A DNA stretch of 64,000 nt from positions 186,001 through 250,000 of the forward strand of contig JAUIGE010000001.1 in NCBI GenBank assembly GCA_030430205.1. Reading direction: 5' to 3'. The notes beneath the pieces were generated by a model. That model worked only from the letters and a program-made list of their open reading frames with translations, was not told where the DNA came from and made no database searches. This DNA is from Bacteroidia bacterium. Lineage in GTDB: Bacteria; Bacteroidota; Bacteroidia; J057. A program made the position numbers and the translations under genes. Positions 1-8,601 of this stretch are shown here, in pieces. Numbering within the stretch: the stretch's first letter is position 1; each line of letters opens with the position of its first letter.

Positions 1-230
1 TCTTCTCTTGCGTTGTAGTATCTGACATAATTCTATGATATAGATAATGCTAATTTTCGCGCCAAAGATCGGGCATTTAAATTGGATTTCATATCTATTG
101 AAAAACATTCACCCACAAGGCATTGAAACTGATTGATTGCTAGATTTACTTCCTTGAATAGGAAGAAATTCTAACTAAACAGCTGTCATTCCTTAACAAT
201 TATTAGCTGCCGTTTTTTTGTCGGGAAGTT
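1..230. other. Left-edge region without a recognisable gene
   Basis: This A+T-rich stretch lies 3' of cdsA. Both strands are broken by frequent stop codons and I see no coding frame, tRNA or strong hairpin. It may hold the 3' untranslated end of cdsA and a promoter for a gene outside the window. Confidence 0.4.
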
Positions 231-1055
231 TTACCCTATCAATGACAAATAGAAATAGATAAAAGGGAGAGAAATATAGGTCCCATCAAAGCGATCAAGT
301 ATGCCGCCATGCCCCGGCAAAATAGAGCCTGAGTCTTTCAACGCAAGACTTCTTTTAAACATAGACTCTACCAGGTCCCCCAGTTGGCTAAATACAGCGA
401 TAATGCCCCCCACAATGATCCAATTGAAGGCTATGCCTTCACTGGCAAAATCTGTGAACTCAAAAGCCAAAGCCAGACCGATGCAGAGCAAGGCACCACC
501 GATGCTCCCTTCCCAGGTTTTCTTGGGACTGATACGGGGATAAAGTGGATGTTTGCCTATCGCTTTTCCCACAAAATAAGCACCCACATCCAGGCCCCAG
601 GTAAGTAGCAGGATTCCCAAAGGAATCCGGTAGTCATAGCTTTCTTCAGGAAAACTAAGGGAAAAAAGCAGCAAAAGAGGCAAGTAGCAATACAACAATC
701 CGGTGACCATCGTCCCAATGCTTCGAAGGGGTTGTTTTTCTTTTACATGAAACAAAACTATGATGCTGAGCAAAGGCAGGACAAGTAAAAGGGATTTCCA
801 TATTAACAACTCTTTTCCCGCAGAATATTCTGTCAAATAAATCCCAAGATATGCAGCCCAAAGCAGGCCTGTCATAAGCAAAAGGCTTCTGCTGTATATT
901 TTTTCCACTTCGTTTAAGCGGAAAAACTCAACCAGCCCCAACAAAGACACCAACGCACAAAAGAGCATGAGGCCATAAGGTGAATACACAATGGCTGCTA
1001 TGGCTGCTGTGCCGGCTATGACGCCTGTTAATATTCTTTGTAAAAGGTTGTTCAT
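231..1055 (-). CDS. cdsA: Phosphatidate cytidylyltransferase
   Basis: Makes CDP-diacylglycerol from phosphatidic acid and CTP, the branch point of phospholipid synthesis, in the inner membrane. The 274-residue protein is almost entirely hydrophobic with about seven to eight membrane segments, as is usual for the family. The C-terminal part carries the CdsA signature: SPKKTWEGSIGG at residues 176-187, GDLVESMFKR at 226-235 and PGHGGILDRFDG at 247-258, with the aspartates expected to bind Mg2+. The gene follows the CPBP protease gene on the same strand, 41 bp away, and that gap contains four tandem TTTCGGG heptamers, so the two may share a transcript. Family assignment is secure. Confidence 0.96.
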   Translation of the reverse strand: MNNLLQRILTGVIAGTAAIAAIVYSPYGLMLFCALVSLLGLVEFFRLNEVEKIYSRSLLLMTGLLWAAYLGIYLTEYSAGKELLIWKSLLLVLPLLSIIVLFHVKEKQPLRSIGTMVTGLLYCYLPLLLLFSLSFPEESYDYRIPLGILLLTWGLDVGAYFVGKAIGKHPLYPRISPKKTWEGSIGGALLCIGLALAFEFTDFASEGIAFNWIIVGGIIAVFSQLGDLVESMFKRSLALKDSGSILPGHGGILDRFDGTYISLPFIYFYLSLIG

Positions 1056-1061
1056 TTTTTG

Positions 1062-1089
1062 TTTCGGGTTTCGGGTTTCGGGTTTCGGG
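1062..1089. repeat. Four tandem TTTCGGG heptamers (hairpin-element family, copy 1)
   Basis: Four perfect copies of TTTCGGG lie between the start of cdsA and the stop of the CPBP gene. They are followed at about 1110-1168 by a degenerate run of CTCGCTTCCCG-like units that extends into the CPBP coding region. Related elements occur near 9.9, 14.1, 20.1, 23.6, 39.5 and 50.2 kb. Confidence 0.85.
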
Positions 1090-1096
1090 TTCTCCC

Positions 1097-2077
1097 CTAT
1101 CTCTCATCTTTGGTCTCGCTTCCCGCTTCTCGCTTCTCGACTCCCGCCTCTCGCTTCCCACCTCTCCCATAAAACACATAAAAAAGGCCAGCAAAAATGA
1201 CAAGCGCGGGTAGCCATAGCGTCCAGGGTATATGTGGCGTGCCCTTCAGGACTTCTTGGTCAGCCCATCCATATTTGAATGCCCCCCAGGCAAAAACTAC
1301 ATTAAATAGGTTGTAGGTGAAATGAGCAATGATGCTGGGCCAGAGGCTGCCAGATCGGTACAGCAGGTAGCCTAATAAGGCTCCCAAAAACAGCCTGCCA
1401 AAGAAGCCATAAAACTGCAAATGCATCAGGCTAAATATCGCTGCGGAAATCCAGATGGCAGCATGCTGCCCTGTCACTTTCCCCAGCTTTTGCTGGAGAA
1501 ATCCCCGGAAAAACAATTCTTCACAGACAGCAGGAATGATGGCAAAAACAGCAATATTTCCCAATAACACCCCCCAGGAGGTATCTCCCAACAATTTCAT
1601 TAACACCAGGGTGGCACGCGCTTCCAGGGATTCGAGGGTGCTTTCCAGCCCGGACATAAATGAAGGCAACTCAAAGCTTGCGGTGTCAAAAGTGATCACT
1701 TGCACAAGGGGCAGGCTAACCAGGATGAGCAGGGCTCCCATCAAAACTGAAAAGCCATCGGCTTTTTTTTCCAGGCTGAGTTCGCGGCGGGGAGCGCCTA
1801 AAAAAGCTGCCATCATAAGGGCAGGAAGGCCCCAACTGAGGATATTATTGCCCGCATTCACCCACCGAAGGGCATTGGCAGCACCGGGTAAGTCCAGCTG
1901 TTTGCCTCCCACCAAATCCATGATGGCATCGAATCCCAATCCGCTCGTAAGACCCACTATAGATATAAAAAGGGGCAATAGCGTTAATTGAGAAACAAAA
2001 TACAGGGTAAATACGAAGGCAATCGCCAACATCGGGTTCAATCTACCTGCTTCGCGAAAAGAGTCCCACATAATCAA
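1097..2077 (-). CDS. CPBP family intramembrane metalloprotease
   Basis: Predicted polytopic membrane protease of the CAAX-protease/bacteriocin-processing (Abi) family. The family motifs are visible: EELFFRG (the EExxxR motif), then FSLMHLQFYGFF (FxxxH) and a later HFTYNLFN (HxxxN), which together hold the metal site within membrane helices. The substrate cannot be inferred; in bacteria members of this family have been linked to peptide or prenyl-protein processing. At 326 residues it is of ordinary length. The last 20 or so residues are a Glu/Arg/Lys-rich tail translated from degenerate heptamer-type repeat DNA, so the natural C-terminus probably ended near YVFYGRGG. Upstream lies the divergent dusB. 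Confidence 0.9.
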   Translation of the reverse strand: MIMWDSFREAGRLNPMLAIAFVFTLYFVSQLTLLPLFISIVGLTSGLGFDAIMDLVGGKQLDLPGAANALRWVNAGNNILSWGLPALMMAAFLGAPRRELSLEKKADGFSVLMGALLILVSLPLVQVITFDTASFELPSFMSGLESTLESLEARATLVLMKLLGDTSWGVLLGNIAVFAIIPAVCEELFFRGFLQQKLGKVTGQHAAIWISAAIFSLMHLQFYGFFGRLFLGALLGYLLYRSGSLWPSIIAHFTYNLFNVVFAWGAFKYGWADQEVLKGTPHIPWTLWLPALVIFAGLFYVFYGRGGKREAGVEKREAGSETKDER

Positions 2078-2098
2078 TTTTTCCTCACGGATTTTATG

Positions 2099-2130
2099 TT
2101 TGAATTCGACAAATTAACATAAGATATTTG
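2099..2130 (+). promoter_or_regulatory. Candidate promoter for dusB
   Basis: TTTG at 2099-2102 is followed after 20 nt by GATATTTG at 2123-2130, one mismatch from the Bacteroidota -33/-7 pattern (TTTG, about 19-21 nt, TAnnTTTG). It would give a leader of about 65 nt before dusB. Pattern match only. Confidence 0.35.
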
Positions 2131-2203
2131 TAAGCTTTTGGTGACTGTTAAAATTTCTTGGAAATTTTGTGGAATCTTTGTGTAAACTTTATCTGATAAG
2201 TAT

Positions 2204-3205
2204 ATGGTAAAAATCGGTAACATAGAGGTAGGAGAATATCCCTTTTTGCTTGCTCCCATGGAGGACGTGAGTGATCCGCCTTTCCGGGCTTTGTGCAAGG
2301 AGGAAGGAGCAGATGTTGTCTATACCGAGTTTATCAATGCTGATGGCCTGATCCGCAATGCGCGTGACTCAGTAGAGAAATTGGATATTTATCCAGAAGA
2401 ACGCCCGGTGGGCATTCAGATATATGGCGCCAACCTGGAGCCGATGATTGAGAGCGTAGAAATCGTAGAAAAGGCTCAACCGGAAATCATAGACATCAAC
2501 TATGGGTGTCCGGTGAAGAAAGTGGCCGGACGAGGCGCAGGTGCAGGCATCCTCTGTGACATCCCCAAAATGGAGATGATGACCCGCGAAGTGGTCAAAG
2601 CTTCCTCCCTGCCTGTGACGGTCAAAACCCGTCTGGGCTGGGATGACTGCAGCATCCGTATCGTAGAAGTGGCCCTCCGCCTGCAGGATGCAGGCATCAA
2701 GGCCCTGAGCATCCACGGGCGCACACGCGCCCAGATGTACAAAGGCGAAGCCAATTGGGGACCCATACATGAGGTGGCAAGCCACCCTGATATCGAAATC
2801 CCGATCTTTGGCAATGGCGATGTAAATACGCCCGAAAAAGCGCATGAAATGCGCATCAACTACCCCAATATTTCGGGGATCATGATCGGGCGGGGTGCAA
2901 TTGGAAATCCCTGGATTTTTAAACAGATAAAACATTATCTTGCCACTGGAAACAATCTGCCTGAACCCACCCTGGCCGAAAAGGCTAATATGGCCCGTCG
3001 CCACCTGCTCATGTCCGTCAAATGGAAGGGCGAAAAAGTCGCCATCGGCGAAATGCGACGCCATTACAGCAATTATTTCAAAGGAATTCCTAACTTTAAG
3101 CCCCTAAGGCTCAAATTGGTAACTTCCGATGACTTAGAAGAGCTACTGGATACTTTTGCTTTGATAGAAGAAAATTATCCAGAGCAATTATCAATAAATT
3201 CGTAA
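2204..3205 (+). CDS. dusB: tRNA-dihydrouridine synthase (DusB type)
   Basis: Reduces uridines in the D-loop of tRNAs to dihydrouridine using FMN and NADPH. The 333-residue sequence has the full Dus TIM-barrel pattern: the N-terminal PMEDVSDPPFR loop, the catalytic-cysteine motif DINYGCPVKKV followed by GRGAGAG, the FMN-phosphate-binding SIHGRTRAQMYKG, and the IMIGRGAIGNPWIF motif near the end of the barrel, followed by the helical C-terminal domain. Length is normal. Divergent from the CPBP gene; the next gene starts 50 bp downstream on the same strand. DusB is preferred over DusA/C by general resemblance, which is less certain than the family call. Confidence 0.95.
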   Translation: MVKIGNIEVGEYPFLLAPMEDVSDPPFRALCKEEGADVVYTEFINADGLIRNARDSVEKLDIYPEERPVGIQIYGANLEPMIESVEIVEKAQPEIIDINYGCPVKKVAGRGAGAGILCDIPKMEMMTREVVKASSLPVTVKTRLGWDDCSIRIVEVALRLQDAGIKALSIHGRTRAQMYKGEANWGPIHEVASHPDIEIPIFGNGDVNTPEKAHEMRINYPNISGIMIGRGAIGNPWIFKQIKHYLATGNNLPEPTLAEKANMARRHLLMSVKWKGEKVAIGEMRRHYSNYFKGIPNFKPLRLKLVTSDDLEELLDTFALIEENYPEQLSINS

Positions 3206-3255
3206 CTTATTCCACAATCTATTTACCCGTGTACTTCATAAATCACTTACATACT

Positions 3256-5571
3256 ATGAAACTTCGATTGCTGATGCTCGGCCTCAGTTTGGGTCTCGTT
3301 CTTCCCGCTTTTGCTCAGATTGACGTTACCCAGTTAACTGCCGACACCAAAACCTTTATTTTCGACGATGACAAGAATACGGTCAAAAACTACATCTACC
3401 AGGAGTTGGAAATGAAGACTTCCTGCTGCGGTGATGCCCGTATTTATCTGGAAGTAAAGATTGCCCCTTCTGGCTATGTATTGAGTGCAAAAACCTTAAC
3501 GGGAAAGAACGATTGCTACAAACAGTCAGCAATCGACATTGTCAAAAACATCAAATGGGATGCTGCTGGCTTCCAGGGACCCAAATCTGTCTATTTCGAG
3601 ATCAAACCCGAGATAGAGTGCGGAGACCGTGCCAATGCTTATGAAGCACTCCCCACCTTTAACAATGCTGAGCTGGACGTAAATGGCGTCCCTCTCAACT
3701 ACGCTGGCACTACTGGTGTCTCAGCGCTGGAGGCTTCCGGAGGAGCGCCAACCGGCATGCCCAATCCGAAGGTAGATCCTGCCCTGGCTACCAATACAGC
3801 CGGAGGTGATGAAGGCGACGAAGGAGAAACTTCAGAGGAAGAGGAAGATGCCGGCACCACTACGCCGCCGGCAAAAGTAGCTACTACTACCCCTCCTGCT
3901 GGTGACAAAGCTGCAAATGCAGGCGCAGCCAAAAGCGAGCCAGCCAAAAGCGAGCCTATAGCTGCCAATACCCCTCCAGCCAAAACTACCACCACGACCA
4001 CACCCGCCAAAAGCGAATTGGACAAAGCACGTGAAGTGGCGGCTATCAAAGAAGACAGAGGCGCCCAGGCTGATGAAATCGCCAAACTTAAAGCTGAGCT
4101 TGAAAAAGTAAAAAAGCAGGAAGAAGAGCGCAAAGAGCAGGCACGTCTTGCAGCTGCCCAGGAAGAGCGCCAGCGTATGGAAGATGAAAGAAGGCAGCGC
4201 GAAGAGGCTAAGCGCGAAGAAGATCGGCTTCGCAGAGAAGCTGAGCGCAATCGCCAGGATGACCGCTATGCTGATAATAACAACAGCCGCCCCAATAACA
4301 GCCGCAACAGTGGATATGACGATCCTTACGCAAACAATAACAGAAGCGATAACAGATACGATAGCCAGGGTCCAACCGATCCTCCTCGCAGCCAAACAGA
4401 AGCACAGCGCAAAGAAGACGAAAAGCGTCAACTCGACCAGGAGATGCGCGATTTGCAGAATAAAATGCGTGAAATAGAAGAGGCTGAGCGTCGCGCAAAT
4501 GCAGATAAAGCCAGGATGCAGCAAGACCTTGCCCGCATACAGGAGCGCGCCCTTCTCAAAGGAGAAGAAATCCAGCAGGCGCGTGAGCGCGAAGAGCTTG
4601 AAAAACTCGAAGCACAGCGTCGTGAGATAGAGCAAAAGAAGCGTGAGCAGGAAGAGCAGGTACGCCGTGCCATGGACGAAATCAAGCGCATGCAACTCGA
4701 TATGGAGCGTAAAATGGCTGACCTCGAGCGCATGGAAAAAGACCTGGCTGCACGTGAAGCTGCAAAGCTGAATACACAAGCTCAAGTCACCAAAAATCAG
4801 GAAATGCGCAAAGCTGAGATCGAGCGCCAGATTGACGCCATCAAGATGCAGGCAGGATTTGCAAGTGGAGGCACTACTGGAAGGTCACCTATCTCCAATT
4901 CGCCTTCCGTTCCTATCAACATTTCTCCGAATGACTCCAACGCACTGTCACTGCTCGTACAGCAGATCGCACAGCTGCGCAACGATATCAGCGCACTGCA
5001 AAACTATGTGGTCAACAACCAGAGCGGAGGCTCTTTCACAGCAGGCAGCCGCGGAACAACCACAACCCGCCCCGCCTCTCGTGTAACTACAAGTACAGGA
5101 AGTAACGCTGAGCAAAGCGGTTCCTGGAGCAAAGTAGACTACCGCAAGCCAGGTGAAAAAGATGCTGCGATCTATGCACCATTCGGTTCAAATGAAGGCG
5201 TAAAAAAAGCCAATGAGCATACCAATATGGAGGTAGGCAAAATGACCGAGCCTAAATTTGCGGGCGATTCACAGGCGATGAAAAAAGAAATCGCTCAGAA
5301 GCTACAGGCTGCTGGTGCTTGCGGGTTGGTACAGACCAGTTTTATCATCACCGTATCACCTGCTGGGCAGGTCATCGGATATGATATCACTTTCGCCAAT
5401 ACGCCTCAGCTCAAAATGCAATTGGGACCCATCCTCAAAGATTTGAAGTTCCAGTCGACTCCTACTACCCGTATGCCTTCCCGCGCTCTTTATCAGCTCA
5501 AAGCTGAGATTGTATGCGAAGGTGTTGAGCGAATCAACATCAAAGATGTGCCTGATTTGATCAACCCATAA
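3256..5571 (+). CDS. Exported coiled-coil protein with two TonB-C-like end domains
   Basis: Unnamed protein of 771 residues. The start at 3256 was chosen over an in-frame ATG at 3229 because it begins a good signal peptide (MKLRLLMLGL..., cleavage after AFA near residue 20). Order: an N-terminal globular domain at about 22-125 with cysteines 57, 58, 87 and 122; a low-complexity acidic then Pro/Thr/Lys segment (about 150-255); a long Glu/Arg/Lys/Gln-rich coiled coil (about 258-550) interrupted by an Asn/Arg-rich patch; a Ser/Thr-rich linker; and a C-terminal globular domain (about 675-760) with two cysteines. Both end domains show the pattern of a TonB C-terminal fold (beta strand, PSG or PAG turn, helix, beta strand) and resemble one another. 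No membrane helix follows the signal peptide, so it is predicted to be periplasmic. Function unknown; a rod-like envelope spacer or peptidoglycan-associated protein is a guess. Followed by a strong terminator. Confidence 0.75.
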   Translation: MKLRLLMLGLSLGLVLPAFAQIDVTQLTADTKTFIFDDDKNTVKNYIYQELEMKTSCCGDARIYLEVKIAPSGYVLSAKTLTGKNDCYKQSAIDIVKNIKWDAAGFQGPKSVYFEIKPEIECGDRANAYEALPTFNNAELDVNGVPLNYAGTTGVSALEASGGAPTGMPNPKVDPALATNTAGGDEGDEGETSEEEEDAGTTTPPAKVATTTPPAGDKAANAGAAKSEPAKSEPIAANTPPAKTTTTTTPAKSELDKAREVAAIKEDRGAQADEIAKLKAELEKVKKQEEERKEQARLAAAQEERQRMEDERRQREEAKREEDRLRREAERNRQDDRYADNNNSRPNNSRNSGYDDPYANNNRSDNRYDSQGPTDPPRSQTEAQRKEDEKRQLDQEMRDLQNKMREIEEAERRANADKARMQQDLARIQERALLKGEEIQQAREREELEKLEAQRREIEQKKREQEEQVRRAMDEIKRMQLDMERKMADLERMEKDLAAREAAKLNTQAQVTKNQEMRKAEIERQIDAIKMQAGFASGGTTGRSPISNSPSVPINISPNDSNALSLLVQQIAQLRNDISALQNYVVNNQSGGSFTAGSRGTTTTRPASRVTTSTGSNAEQSGSWSKVDYRKPGEKDAAIYAPFGSNEGVKKANEHTNMEVGKMTEPKFAGDSQAMKKEIAQKLQAAGACGLVQTSFIITVSPAGQVIGYDITFANTPQLKMQLGPILKDLKFQSTPTTRMPSRALYQLKAEIVCEGVERINIKDVPDLINP

Positions 5572-5601
5572 AAAATATTTGCAGGTCCCTGCATCTGAGT
5601 G

Positions 5602-5630
5602 AAGCCGGTCATTTTGACCGGCTTTTTTTA
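5602..5630 (+). terminator. Rho-independent terminator
   Basis: The stem AAGCCGGTCA / TGACCGGCTT with a TT loop is followed directly by a T-run ending at 5630. It closes the transcript of the coiled-coil protein and separates it from the acyl-CoA dehydrogenase gene. Confidence 0.9.
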
Positions 5631-5663
5631 TTGCCCTTGCTCCGAATTCCGTACCTTTCCCCT

Positions 5664-7337
5664 ATGAAAAGCACGGCAAACGAACAGCTAAAAAACGAGG
5701 TGCTGAGCAGCGATGCGCGGAAAAGTCAGAATTTTTTCCGGAGTGACCTCATTTTGCATCATGCTTTAAGCCGCTACACGACACTTCCTGCCTGGGAGTT
5801 TATGTATGAAAAGTGGGAGGATTTGGGAGAATTGGCCGCAGGGCCCATGAACGAGCTCTCCCTCCTGGCGGACCACAAGCCGCCCGAACTCATCAAGCGC
5901 GACGCGCTGGGCCGCGACATCAACGAAATTCGTTTTCATCCCTCCTATTGGGAACTGATGAAAATCGCTGTGGAGTCGGACATGCTCCGGGTAAAATGGG
6001 AGCCTGACCTTCGCAAAAAACTGGGAGGCGCAAACCACCTTCTCGGCTTTGCTACCTTTTACCTTTTTGCGATGAGCGAGTTGGGGCAGGATTGCCCACT
6101 TTGCATGACGGATGGAGCGGCTTTGCTGCTGGATCGTTTTGCAGAGGAAGAAGACAAAATGCGTTTGCTTCCCCATATTTTCACCGAAAATCACGAAGAC
6201 TTCCGAACAGGCTGCATGTTTCTGACCGAAAAATCGGGCGGCTCAGACATCGGGAGAAACCTGGTGAAGGCAACTCAACTGGAAGGAAACAGCTATTTGC
6301 TGAATGGCGAAAAATGGTTTTGCAGCAACGCCAATGGCGACATCATCTTTACCCTCGCCCGCACGGATGAATCCGTGGAAGGTATAGGCGGCCTCTCCCT
6401 TTTTCTGGTAGAAAAAACGCTTCCCGACGGAAGTCGCAACCCCATAGACATCGTCCGACTTAAGGACAAACTGGGCGTGCGCTCCATGGCGAGCGCTGAG
6501 TGCATCTTTCGCGATACGCGGGCGAAACTGATCGGAGCTGAGTTCATGGGCTTTAAGCTCATGGCAGAGATGGTCAATCTCTCGCGCATTCACAATGCGC
6601 TGGCTGCTGTGGCCGGTGGCCGCAGAGCGATGATTGAGGCCTATCAGTTTCTCTCTTTCCGCAATACCTTCGGCAAAAATGCCCTCGATCACGCGCTGCT
6701 GCGCGTCAAATTTGAAGAACTAGCCGCTATTCATTGCGGCAGCTTCTATATGCTCTGGCGCGCGATTCGCGCCTTTGACAAAGCCTCCCTAGGCGATGAA
6801 AGGGAAGCACAATTCCTTCGCCTGCTCACGCCCATGCTCAAAAAACATACTGCCGAAACGGCAGTTTACCTCGTCAGAGAAAGCATGGAGCTTATGGGAG
6901 GCATGGGCTATATAGAAGATGGCGTTTTACCCAAAATCATGCGTGATGTGCTCGTTTTGCCCATTTGGGAAGGGACCAGCAATATCCAGATCCTGGATAT
7001 GCTGCGGGCAAGCAAAAAGTCTGAAGGACTTGATGTGATGGTTGAATTGATTCATCAGCAGCAGGATGAACCGCTTTCCTTTGCTTTGGAAGAGTTGCTG
7101 GAGACAGGCGAAAAGCTTCATGAACTTCCCCGGGATGAGCAGGAAGTACAGGGAAAATACTTTTTTGAGCGGCTGACCCAATTGCTGCAAATCGCTTTGT
7201 TGCTGGAGGAGGACACAAGCCAGAATCCGGAAATACCTCCTGTCATCGCCTATTTTCGCCGACAACTTGTCGGCGAAAAGCTTGCGAAGCCGATTTCGAG
7301 GGAAGAGGTGGAAAGAATGATCGGCTGGGTGTTTTAG
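5664..7337 (+). CDS. Acyl-CoA dehydrogenase family protein, AidB-like
   Basis: FAD-dependent acyl-CoA dehydrogenase-fold protein of 557 residues. The start at 5664 (MKSTANEQ) is preferred to an upstream TTG at 5631, which abuts the terminator T-run. The long N-terminal domain (first 130 residues or so, with RFHPSYWELM) and the motif FLTEKSGGSDIGRN are typical of the AidB group rather than of the shorter classical dehydrogenases. FAD- and substrate-binding stretches follow: GEKWFCSNANGD, LGVRSMASAECIF, the arginine-rich RNTFGK segment, and ELMGGMGYIEDGVLPKIMRD followed by IWEGTSNIQ near the C-terminus. AidB proteins are linked to protection from alkylation damage and may also bind DNA; the substrate here is unknown. 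It precedes hmgA by 59 bp but need not belong to the tyrosine pathway. Confidence 0.88.
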   Translation: MKSTANEQLKNEVLSSDARKSQNFFRSDLILHHALSRYTTLPAWEFMYEKWEDLGELAAGPMNELSLLADHKPPELIKRDALGRDINEIRFHPSYWELMKIAVESDMLRVKWEPDLRKKLGGANHLLGFATFYLFAMSELGQDCPLCMTDGAALLLDRFAEEEDKMRLLPHIFTENHEDFRTGCMFLTEKSGGSDIGRNLVKATQLEGNSYLLNGEKWFCSNANGDIIFTLARTDESVEGIGGLSLFLVEKTLPDGSRNPIDIVRLKDKLGVRSMASAECIFRDTRAKLIGAEFMGFKLMAEMVNLSRIHNALAAVAGGRRAMIEAYQFLSFRNTFGKNALDHALLRVKFEELAAIHCGSFYMLWRAIRAFDKASLGDEREAQFLRLLTPMLKKHTAETAVYLVRESMELMGGMGYIEDGVLPKIMRDVLVLPIWEGTSNIQILDMLRASKKSEGLDVMVELIHQQQDEPLSFALEELLETGEKLHELPRDEQEVQGKYFFERLTQLLQIALLLEEDTSQNPEIPPVIAYFRRQLVGEKLAKPISREEVERMIGWVF

Positions 7338-7350
7338 AGTTTGGAATTAT

Positions 7351-7376
7351 TATCTTTGCAATTAATGTCATTGCAA
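7351..7376 (+). promoter_or_regulatory. hmgA promoter box overlapped by an inverted repeat (candidate operator)
   Basis: TATCTTTG at 7351-7358 matches the Bacteroidota -7 box TAnnTTTG exactly; no clear -33 TTG lies at the right distance. Overlapping it is a perfect inverted repeat, TTGCAAT (7356-7362) and ATTGCAA (7370-7376), with a 7-nt spacer. The position over the transcription start suits a repressor. It shares the ATTGC/GCAAT core with the palindrome in front of hpd, so the MarR protein encoded at 12284-12718 is the obvious candidate. Confidence 0.5.
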
Positions 7377-7396
7377 CTAAAATTTATCTATTAATT

Positions 7397-8560
7397 ATGC
7401 CTATTTACCATAAACTCGGAAAGATTCCCCCGACCCGGCATATCGTTTTTGAAAAGCCTGGAGGCGGGTTATACTATGAGCAACTGTTTGGCACCATCGG
7501 ATTTGATGGGATGTCTTCACTTTTGTATCATACACACAGGCCTACCCTGGTAAAGGAAATACGCGAATCTATAGACCTTTCTCCTAAAGCTGCGGTTGCC
7601 AAAAATATGACTTCGCGCAAGCTGATGGGTTTTCAGGCAGAGCCGAAAGACGATTACCTGGAAAGCCGCGTACCGCTGCTTTTCAACAGTGACATCGTCA
7701 TTGGGGTGCAGGCACCCCGCAAATCGCTGCGCGAATATTTCTACAAAAACGCCGATGCCGATGAAATGCTTTTCATTCACAAAGGCACAGGAACCCTGCG
7801 CACTTTTGTAGGAAATATTCCCTTTGAATATGGCGATTACCTCATCATCCCCCGAGGCATGATCTATCAAATTGACTTTGATACAGAAGACAACCGCATT
7901 TTGTATTCAGAATCTTTTCACCCCATCTACACACCCAAGCGCTACCGCAACTGGTTTGGACAGATGCTGGAGCATTCTCCATTTTGTGAGCGCGATTATA
8001 AAATGCCAGAGAACCTGGAGACCTATGATGAAGAGGGAGATTTTGTGATGAAAGTGAAAAAACAAGGCCATTTGCACGAAATGGTCTATGGTTCACATCC
8101 TTTTGATGTGGTTGGATGGGATGGCTACAATTTCCCTTACGGTTTTTCCATTCACAATTTCCAGCCCATAACCGGCCGCGTACACCAGCCACCACCCGTT
8201 CATCAGACTTTTGAAACGAAAGCTTTTGTGATTTGCTCCTTTTGCCCTCGCCTTTATGATTATCATCCCAAGGCGATTCCCGCGCCATATAATCATTCGA
8301 ATATAGATTCGGATGAAGTGCTGTACTATGTGGATGGCGATTTTATGAGCCGCAATAACATTGGCCCGGGTTATATAACTTTGCACCCGGCAGGCATCCC
8401 ACATGGCCCACATCCCGGCGCTTATGAGCGCAGCATCGGTCAGACTGAAACAGCAGAGCTGGCGGTGATGATTGATACATTCAAGCCTCTGCAAATCACT
8501 GAAGAAGCGCTAGGACTGGATGATGGGAAGTATTATAGATCGTGGCTGGATCACGATTGA
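7397..8560 (+). CDS. hmgA: Homogentisate 1,2-dioxygenase
   Basis: Opens the aromatic ring of homogentisate to maleylacetoacetate with a non-haem Fe(II). The 387-residue protein starts with the family-typical PIYHKLGKIPPTRH and has two cupin-like parts. Metal and substrate ligands are visible in the C-terminal cupin: PYNHSNIDSDEVLYY followed by HPAGIPHGPHPGA. It is shorter than the eukaryotic and pseudomonad enzymes (about 430-445 residues) but matches the shorter bacterial group. It is directly followed by fahA, 41 bp downstream on the same strand, the enzyme two steps later in the pathway. Confidence 0.95.
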   Translation: MPIYHKLGKIPPTRHIVFEKPGGGLYYEQLFGTIGFDGMSSLLYHTHRPTLVKEIRESIDLSPKAAVAKNMTSRKLMGFQAEPKDDYLESRVPLLFNSDIVIGVQAPRKSLREYFYKNADADEMLFIHKGTGTLRTFVGNIPFEYGDYLIIPRGMIYQIDFDTEDNRILYSESFHPIYTPKRYRNWFGQMLEHSPFCERDYKMPENLETYDEEGDFVMKVKKQGHLHEMVYGSHPFDVVGWDGYNFPYGFSIHNFQPITGRVHQPPPVHQTFETKAFVICSFCPRLYDYHPKAIPAPYNHSNIDSDEVLYYVDGDFMSRNNIGPGYITLHPAGIPHGPHPGAYERSIGQTETAELAVMIDTFKPLQITEEALGLDDGKYYRSWLDHD

Positions 8561-8601
8561 GTTTGATATTAAGTTTGAGTTTAAGTACAAGAAGATAAAA
8601 T

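Noticed and set aside
1062-1089. CRISPR array or telomere-like repeat
   Set aside because: Units are 7 bp in direct tandem without spacers, no cas genes are near, and similar units are scattered between genes.
3699-4785. Long minus-strand open frames (183 and 317 codons) opposite the coiled-coil protein
   Set aside because: They are shadows of a repetitive Glu/Arg/Ala-rich coding frame: low-complexity Ser/Leu/Phe translation, no start context, no homology.
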